A stretch of DNA of 64,000 nt from NCBI GenBank assembly GCA_018398805.1, contig JAGFBZ010002391.1:62001-126000 (forward strand). Direction: 5' to 3'. Under the pieces are notes generated by a model that saw only the letters and a list, made by a program, of their open reading frames with translations, made no database searches and was not told the DNA's origin. Positions 60,501 through 64,000 of this stretch are shown piece after piece. Within the stretch, counting starts at the first letter, position 1. Each line of letters begins with the position of its first letter. The translations under genes and the position numbers were made by a program. The DNA comes from Hirundichthys speculiger (taxonomy: Eukaryota; Chordata; Actinopteri; Beloniformes; Exocoetidae).

Positions 60501-62615
60501 TCATTTCAGTGCAAATTATTAAATGTATATAGTTTAAAAAATATTTTTGTTTGTGTAATATGATTACTTTATTAATTTGTGTTAATCAGGATCACTTTTT
60601 GAGGAAAAAAATAATGAAAAAAAGATCGGTGTGTTATAATAAGGTTGATCGGCCGATCCGATCCACCTTAAATTTTTAAGATCGAAGGCCGATCCGATCA
60701 GGGGATCGGGATCGGGACATCCCTAGAGGTAATCCACCTGCCCTATCCCTTAATTTCTTTCTTTCTTCAGTGGAGCCTTCTCTGTCAGCACCATAGCTGC
60801 ATCATATCACTGTGCCAGTGTTAATCTGAATCTTCAGTTGTTTTGTTGCAGTAGATGGTGGGATGTATGAAAATACTTTCATGTAAGCAAAGAACTGAAG
60901 ATGGATGTTTTCTTTAAAACCCTGCTTACTTTAAGATTACAATCTACCAGAATCAAGGTCTTGTTCGCTTTTAGGGATTTTTCAAGGCCGGTTGTGCCTG
61001 ACATAAAGTACTCATGTGTAGTTAATCTGCAAAAACTGTTCAAACAGTGAAGTGAGTCTGCAGTTGTGCAAATAAATATCTCCTAGGAGCATTAAATAAT
61101 TCAGTTATATTTCTGCTGACTGGGAAAAGAGAGAATAAATTATCAATGCTGTAGCTTCAGGATTCTTTCAAGCTCTTCACTTGTATATGCGATCCAGCCA
61201 GGCTTTTCTGTAGCACAGGACTCTGTCTCTGGCAGGTCTCTCAGGAGTTCTGGAATAGAGAAAGTTGAGGTAAAGGTGTCATTGTTACTTGAAAGAATAG
61301 CCCTTTGAGGCAGAGCAATCTTTGGATCACTGGACTCACATTCAGAAACCAATCTCTGAACCAGTCTCTGGCAAGCCTCTTTTATTAATGAGTCCATTGA
61401 ACATCTCTGCAGTTTCTCTTAAACAGAGTAGTTTCTAGATTCCTCTTTACTGGTCATTGTTATCCAAAGTTCATTTCAATGAATGCGGTATACTAAAAGT
61501 ACTCTTTCTAAAACTGACAGAACCTTTTTTTTTTTATTTAAAAAGCATCACTATGTAAGTTATATTTGGTTCTCTCATCAGCAAGCAAATGGGGCTCATA
61601 AGACACTTGTGTTCAAAACAATAGCAGCGTGTGTTATAAAAAAAACCCTTTTATTTCCAAATATGCAAATGCATTGGGAACACTGCACGTTCAATTTCAA
61701 ATGAAAAAAAAAAAATGTTTTATTAAATTTGTTGCTGTTTATTTAACAGAAAGCAAAGAAAAGGGAGTAATAGACAGCCCCCCACAACTTTTCCCTAAAA
61801 TCAAACACTTACTGTTTGAACTGAGAAATGCTTGCAGATTGATCTTTCCTGCGAATCACTGAACTGATATATTATTGTAGAACCTCTGTTTGTGAGAACT
61901 GCTTCTCATCTGTGTTCATTGTATTATTCTGTTCATTCAGTTTCGTTGTATTCTGTACAATGACATTAAAGCTTCTTCTTCATGGAGTCGACCAGCTTCT
62001 GTCACCTGTGAACTGGTTTCCATTCCAGGACCACTGGACTACAGTCCACAGTTCCTCTGCATTTATTGGTTTTTTTCTCAGAAACAGCATTTCTGATGTC
62101 ACCCCCACCAGTTTTCTACTGGTGTGACAAACTGTCTGTGGCTCCCAGACCCCAAAAAGAACAACCTTACTTTTATCAGTCCACAAAAAGTTGCTCCATT
62201 TCTCTTTAGACCAGCATGTCGGTTTTGTTGTTGTTTTTTTTTTTTTTTTTTTAACCATGGTCTTTGTGGGGGCTCCTTGCTGATATCTCTACTAGAATCT
62301 AGAATAGCTACATGGTTTGGCAGTATTTTTTGAGGCTGTTGTTTTAATGACAACGGCTTCAGTTTATCTTAGCAGCAGGAAATGAAACTATCCAAGCATA
62401 TGTGTCTTTAGTACTAGTATTCTGACTAACTGATTGTTTCACCTTCATGGATGTCTGATGTCAACAGCTTTCTGTCTCTTTCACAGGGGGGTTTCCCTTC
62501 AGGCTTGGACTCTATCAGAGGGACCCGCCACCACGGGCTGGTTGAGAGGGTCCACCGGGACCGGAACCGCATTAACTCTCCCCATCGCCGACCCATTGAT
62601 AAGCACGGACGGCAG
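39112..62615 (+). CDS. crtc3: CRTC3, CREB-regulated transcription coactivator (3'-partial, coding exons 1-3)
   Basis: CRTC proteins are cAMP- and calcium-responsive coactivators. They bind the bZIP of CREB through their N-terminal helix and move to the nucleus when dephosphorylated. The three exons (39112-39243, 57782-57892, 62487-62615) join in phase 0 into 124 residues. These contain the CREB-binding domain ([20 protein letters not shown]), the GGSLPNVNQ serine site of SIK/AMPK-type kinases, and the basic [18 protein letters not shown] and [13 protein letters not shown] segments. CRTC3 is preferred over CRTC1/2 because of the VQFQK, TEFQ and [12 protein letters not shown] wording and the IQGAP1 neighbour. 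Some residues (HNQKQ, PNVNQIG, DKHGRQ) resemble CRTC1. Intron 1 is 18.5 kb and intron 2 is 4.6 kb, both full of mobile elements. Intron 3 begins with a U12-type donor and continues beyond the window. Confidence 0.93.
39244..39912. other. CRTC3 intron 1, start
   Basis: The intron opens with gtaaac, then a C-rich run near 39291. Nothing else was recognised. Confidence 0.6.
39913..40279. mobile_element. Tc1/mariner-type MITE
   Basis: Termini cagtcatggaaaaaattatt and their inverted partner aatgattttttccatgactg are flanked by TA (39911-39912 and 40280-40281). The inside has no coding capacity. Confidence 0.88.
40282..41590. other. CRTC3 intron 1 segment
   Basis: I see no supported feature. A longer minus-strand open frame at 41039-41428 has no recognisable motif and is probably chance. 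Confidence 0.5.
41746..41897. repeat. Inverted repeat with 71-bp arms and 10-bp loop
   Basis: Left arm 41746-41816 and right arm 41827-41897 pair with few mismatches. Next to the loop, aatccaggtgtgtctgacc pairs perfectly with ggtcagacacacctggatt. Outer parts pair through tttgtttcctgtgtg and cacacaggaaacaaa. Confidence 0.9.
41992..42613. mobile_element. hAT-type MITE
   Basis: Inverted ends are tagtgctgggcgatatg and cattgcccagcacta. Flanks are atgaagag (41984-41991) and ataaagag (42614-42621), a 7/8 target duplication. The interior is AT-rich with cgata repeats. Confidence 0.88.
42952..45004 (+). repeat. 51-bp minisatellite, about 40 copies
   Basis: The unit acctgtagtagctgctgctg (first 20 bases) repeats every 51 bp, for example at 42969 and 43020. 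Each unit contains the hairpin CTACAG-CAC-CTGTAG or a close variant. A short variable block alternates between four types: gctaac, tcacga, ttaaga and tcgtga. The 8-mers cctcgcga (42944-42951) and tcgcgagg (45005-45012) bracket it in inverted orientation. Confidence 0.98.
45960..46620. mobile_element. Transposon-derived repeat, family unassigned
   Basis: Text such as gcaattactttttcacatag, ggcaatgtaggtttggatag and ggtctggcagtaatcaagtc is familiar from a widespread fish DNA-transposon repeat. Exact ends and class were not determined. Confidence 0.5.
47639..47720. mobile_element. Truncated hAT end
   Basis: tagggctgggcgatatggc followed by cgatatatattgcgatatat resembles the left end of the element at 41992. 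No matching right end was found nearby. Confidence 0.6.
48297..48460 (+). mobile_element. tRNA-derived SINE, 3' part with B box and poly(A)
   Basis: ggttgcaggttcgactcccg contains the B box GGTTCGACTCC. It is followed by ctgtgaccctttgctgtgtg, a pyrimidine-rich body, aataaag and an A(19) tail. The order matches a common percomorph SINE. Confidence 0.8.
48461..48894. other. CRTC3 intron 1 segment
   Basis: Nothing recognised between the SINE and the first of two adjoining hAT elements. Confidence 0.6.
48895..49584. mobile_element. hAT element with transposase remnant
   Basis: It begins tagggat and ends atcccta. Flanks are gccggagt and tcccgagt (6/8). gactaat-type sequence near both ends is also inverted. 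A minus-strand transposase N-terminal remnant lies inside. Confidence 0.7.
48976..49333 (-). pseudogene. hAT transposase remnant: BED zinc finger and following motif
   Basis: The frame 49121-49333 reads [20 protein letters not shown] then NHIRLKHLD, a BED finger with C-x2-C and H-x4-H. In another frame downstream (48976-49121, minus) [20 protein letters not shown] then PEYTVPGRK matches the hAT motif after the finger. The frame change shows it is inactive. Confidence 0.75.
49593..50035. mobile_element. hAT element with perfect 8-bp target duplication
   Basis: The element runs from tagggctgggttaaacgatt to gtcgtcccatcccta and is flanked by identical tcccgagt at 49585-49592 and 50036-50043. The minus strand at about 49735-49850 encodes [20 protein letters not shown] then QHLKKRHAG, a BED finger. 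A 13-bp duplication (aaagtactcccat) near 49853-49880 breaks the frame. Confidence 0.9.
50347..51528 (+). mobile_element. Tc1-like transposon, near full length
   Basis: Inverted ends caagggttggacaatgaaac and gttttattgtccaacccctg are flanked by TA (50345-50346 and 51529-51530). It is 1.18 kb and carries a broken transposase gene. Confidence 0.93.
50577..51480 (+). pseudogene. Tc1-like transposase, frameshifted
   Basis: Helix-turn-helix-like text ([19 protein letters not shown]) precedes [12 protein letters not shown] (first catalytic Asp, frame at 50802), [13 protein letters not shown] (second Asp) and [15 protein letters not shown] (third acidic residue), the last two in the frame of 50971-51480. 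Several frameshifts and stops separate the segments, so it cannot make an active enzyme. Confidence 0.85.
51531..53110. other. CRTC3 intron 1 segment
   Basis: AT-rich sequence with no recognised element or gene. Confidence 0.6.
53111..53721. mobile_element. Tigger/pogo-like MITE
   Basis: cagtaaaccctcacagttca and its partner gttaggggttcactg form imperfect inverted ends. TA follows on the right; on the left a (CA)n stretch obscures the duplication. Inside are T(28) at 53566-53593 and G(26) at 53656-53681. Confidence 0.65.
53656..53681 (+). repeat. G(26) homopolymer
   Basis: Uninterrupted run of 26 G, prone to sequencing error and able to form G-quadruplex. Confidence 0.95.
53903..53959 (+). 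repeat. 14-bp tandem repeat, 4 copies
   Basis: ctggttgctatggy occurs four times in tandem. Confidence 0.9.
54995..55114 (+). mobile_element. LINE 3' tail with (ATGG)n
   Basis: cgcctcgggattctcccaga through agcgacccgacttcggataa ends in repeated atgg. This is the same 3' region as the LINE at 26245-26445, in the opposite orientation and with a different tail. Confidence 0.75.
55159..55197. repeat. Perfect 39-bp palindrome
   Basis: gagccgactcgtcctcaca pairs exactly with tgtgaggacgagtcggctc across a single C. Confidence 0.97.
55349..55594 (-). CDS. Myb/SANT-like Harbinger accessory protein, 81-residue frame
   Basis: The frame reads [40 protein letters not shown], then [32 protein letters not shown], a central Trp in [14 protein letters not shown], and a basic R-x-x-KK end match Myb/SANT-like domains of Harbinger MYB proteins and their domesticated relatives. 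The frame is short for the family (about 200 residues), so it is likely a truncated transposon gene and not a host gene. Confidence 0.65.
   Translation of the reverse strand: MESLDGKQDRRKRKMKFDALESEILVEEANKHIHELKQRNLNITKRNAIWEKICDRINAVGKTKKERQMRLKKVARYKAKN
56236..56265. repeat. (TA)n between two hAT copies
   Basis: A TA tract separates the end of one hAT from a rearranged second hAT copy. Confidence 0.9.
56266..56920. mobile_element. Rearranged copy of the hAT at 25729-27076
   Basis: 56266-56636 is the reverse complement of about 26650-27030. 56637-56876 matches about 25860-26080 in direct orientation. 56890-56920 is inverted again (about 26150-26176). The terminal inverted repeats are missing. 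Confidence 0.85.
56935..57317. mobile_element. Fragments of two further fish repeats
   Basis: cgcttggtggaggtctgcgc (about 57080) is a phrase of a widespread fish repeat. ttttcaggatacgaaac through gtagaggtaccactgtg resembles the end of a pogo/Tigger-type element (inverted cagtggtacctc). Confidence 0.55.
57318..57550 (+). repeat. (TG)n and (TA)n compound microsatellite
   Basis: Runs of tg and ta with minor interruptions lie about 230 bp upstream of CRTC3 exon 2. Overlapping frames here are artefacts. Confidence 0.95.
57782..57892 (+). CDS. crtc3: CRTC3 coding exon 2
   Basis: Thirty-seven codons read [20 protein letters not shown] then [17 protein letters not shown], between gacag and gtgaga. 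The Ser in GGSLPNV matches a phosphoserine of CRTC family members that controls 14-3-3 binding (family knowledge). Confidence 0.96.
57893..59547. other. CRTC3 intron 2, first part
   Basis: No gene or mobile element recognised. A C(9) run is at about 59051. Confidence 0.6.
59548..60725. mobile_element. hAT element with perfect 8-bp target duplication
   Basis: tagggatgtcccgatc and gatcgggacatcccta are inverted ends, followed inward by gatcggccgat repeats. Identical gaggtaat flanks both sides (59540-59547 and 60726-60733). Confidence 0.93.
60050..60430 (-). pseudogene. hAT transposase remnant, decayed BED zinc finger
   Basis: The minus strand reads [20 protein letters not shown], with the finger's H-x4-H, and further on [17 protein letters not shown]. 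The two expected zinc-binding Cys codons appear as TGA and TGG, so the finger is dead. Confidence 0.65.
61143..61397 (-). CDS. Unidentified 84-residue reading frame
   Basis: The frame starts [20 protein letters not shown] and ends [18 protein letters not shown]. Composition is protein-like (balanced acidic and basic residues, Leu-rich helices, few low-complexity runs), unlike most chance frames nearby. There is an in-frame TAA eight codons upstream of the ATG. I do not recognise a family. It could be a relic exon of a transposon or retrocopy, or chance. Confidence 0.25.
   Translation of the reverse strand: MDSLIKEACQRLVQRLVSECESSDPKIALPQRAILSSNNDTFTSTFSIPELLRDLPETESCATEKPGWIAYTSEELERILKLQH
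61590..62270. mobile_element. Transposon-derived repeats, family unassigned
   Basis: gtgttcaaaacaatagcagc (about 61610) and actggtttccattccaggac through tctggtctcccagacccc-like text (62010-62160) resemble dispersed fish repeats. Ends were not found. Confidence 0.4.
62487..62615 (+). CDS. crtc3: CRTC3 coding exon 3
   Basis: Forty-three codons read [40 protein letters not shown] and GRQ. The exon must end at or near GRQ because CRTC homology stops there. The next bases are ATATCCTTCC, not GT, which fits a U12 AT-AC donor. Confidence 0.93.
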
Positions 62616-62625
62616 ATATCCTTCC
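62616..62625 (+). promoter_or_regulatory. crtc3: U12-type (AT-AC) 5' splice site of CRTC3 intron 3
   Basis: ATATCCTTCC follows the last codon of exon 3 directly. The minor-spliceosome consensus is ATATCCTTT. No GT donor near this point keeps the conserved GRQ end. The partner AC acceptor and branch site must lie beyond the window. Confidence 0.8.
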
Positions 62626-64000
62626 AAACCTAATCCAGTGCCTGCAGGAAATCTCACATTTGTGTGTGATGTGGATGTGGTTGTCGTCATGAAAGGCCAA
62701 ATGGAGTAATGTACATTAAGAAGTGCCATGGTTCCCATGTAGTTGCTCATATTTTGTGAATGTTTAGTCTTAAACATGATGACATTAGTGTAGGCAGTGT
62801 TTTTGTAGCCTGAGGAGCAGAATTAGTCATGATAATTCAAAATGTGACGCAGAGATAATGCACTTTATTTATGCCTAATGGACATTGACAGCAGGAAATA
62901 TGCAGCATACTCTACAAACAAAGGTTTGATTCATGTTTGCATTTTGCACATTGATGATGTTGAATGGGACAGAGCTGTCAGCATTTGCACTTTAACTCTG
63001 CGCTGCACCTTTATTAATTAGCTCTTTCCTCTCTTGCTGCTGATCTATTCACTCTGCCACATTTTGGTTGCAATTTTTAGGGTCAATAGTCATCATCATT
63101 GTGGACTGGAAGCAAAATTTGGATGTGAAATTCTTTTTTGCAGACCTTTCCCATTTCTAGTGCACAGCCACTCACCATAAATGTTAGAAACTATCATAGA
63201 AAGGAACACAGTCTGAGTTGGTGATGGTGCTGTCATGGATATTGAACATAATTAAGGCACTGCTTCCAAATCCAAGGGTTTCTTTACAGCCACACATGCA
63301 TTTATTTGGAATGAAATCATCACGTGCTGTCCCAGTTTACTATAGAAATGATCATGGAAAAAAAAAAAAAACATTAATCCTTGCTAAGTGTTAGTTATAG
63401 AAAAACTAAAGTACACTGGCTCCTGTCCTGCTCTGGTATTATTATTTCTCTCTCTTTTTTTTTTTTTTAATAGCTATTTCTGTCGGTCATTTGTTTTTGA
63501 CATGGATCATTGATAGTGATAAAGAAGATAAGTAGTTAATGGTGAAGAGTGATGGGAAGGACTTCTCATCATTCCTGAGAGAATTGAAGTCAAATTTCTT
63601 CCTCTGGGTCAACAAGCAGTATGTTGCATTTATATGAAGTAGTGCTTTATGAATTAATCTGTTGTTTCCTCAGGACGGTAATGATTCAGTTACTTGTCAC
63701 TATTATGATGTAACTAGGAAGAAATATGTAACTGGTGTGCAACTAAAACTGATGGTTTAGAGACAGTAATGGTTTCTGGACATAATGCCCTTTGAGTAAA
63801 ATACCCGAAACTCATCCCTTTCATTGTAGTAAAAGCCAGTTGATTTGGCTGATGCGCGTGGGACCATTATCAGCCATTATCTACATTATCTGTGGAGTTT
63901 TGTTATATTATGATGATGGGGAGCTGCGCAGCATATTGAGATTTAAAATTTATAGGATGGTTTGTAAATCTGGCTTGCCAGTCATAGAACTAAATCTGAA
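62626..64000. other. CRTC3 intron 3, visible part
   Basis: AT-rich sequence with no further CRTC exon. No plausible U12 branch site with an AC acceptor leading into CRTC-like coding was found here. Confidence 0.7.

Larger units (their letters stand above)
60734..62486. other. CRTC3 intron 2, second part
   Basis: It contains an unexplained minus-strand frame (61143-61397) and transposon-like text at 61590-61870 and 61980-62270. No host exon was seen. Confidence 0.55.

Noticed and set aside
62985..63008. Possible U12 branch site and AC acceptor (ctttaactctgcgctgcac)
   Set aside because: Spacing is acceptable, but the sequence after AC runs into a stop and has no CRTC similarity.

Overview
The window is ray-finned (teleost) fish genomic DNA, probably percomorph by its compact introns and fish repeat families (an inference). 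It carries two protein-coding genes in tandem on the + strand. The first is IQGAP1, missing only its first two or so exons off the left edge. The second is the 5' part of a CREB-regulated transcription coactivator, best called CRTC3. The two genes are neighbours in human (15q26.1), and this synteny supports both names.

Layout. 805-34386: 35 IQGAP1 coding exons with consistent splice phases, ending in a stop codon, followed by a 3'UTR to about 35.6 or 35.9 kb. About 36-38 kb: intergenic DNA with old transposon relics and a (TA)n tract. About 37.97-39.11 kb: GC-rich CRTC3 promoter and 5'UTR. 39112-39243, 57782-57892 and 62487-62615: CRTC3 coding exons 1-3. The gene runs off the right edge inside intron 3.

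IQGAP1 is a scaffold with calponin-homology, IQGAP-repeat, WW, four IQ, RasGAP-related and RasGAP C-terminal domains. It links Cdc42/Rac1, calmodulin and actin. CRTC3 is a cAMP-responsive coactivator of CREB. They share no pathway that the sequence shows; they are conserved neighbours.

The non-coding DNA is the unusual part. There are two long minisatellites of unrelated sequence, both with an exact 51-bp period: about 43 copies starting 20 bp after an IQGAP1 splice donor, and about 40 copies in CRTC3 intron 1. CRTC3 introns 1-2 are packed with hAT-type elements, many with 8-bp target duplications (two perfect), plus Tc1/mariner, Tigger-like, Harbinger, SINE and LINE pieces nested up to three or four deep. 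CRTC3 exon 3 ends at a near-perfect U12-type AT-AC 5' splice site. IQGAP1 exon 14120-14281 has one extra base that breaks the frame, most simply an assembly error.

All calls come from reading the sequence and from remembered family knowledge. No database search or alignment was run.
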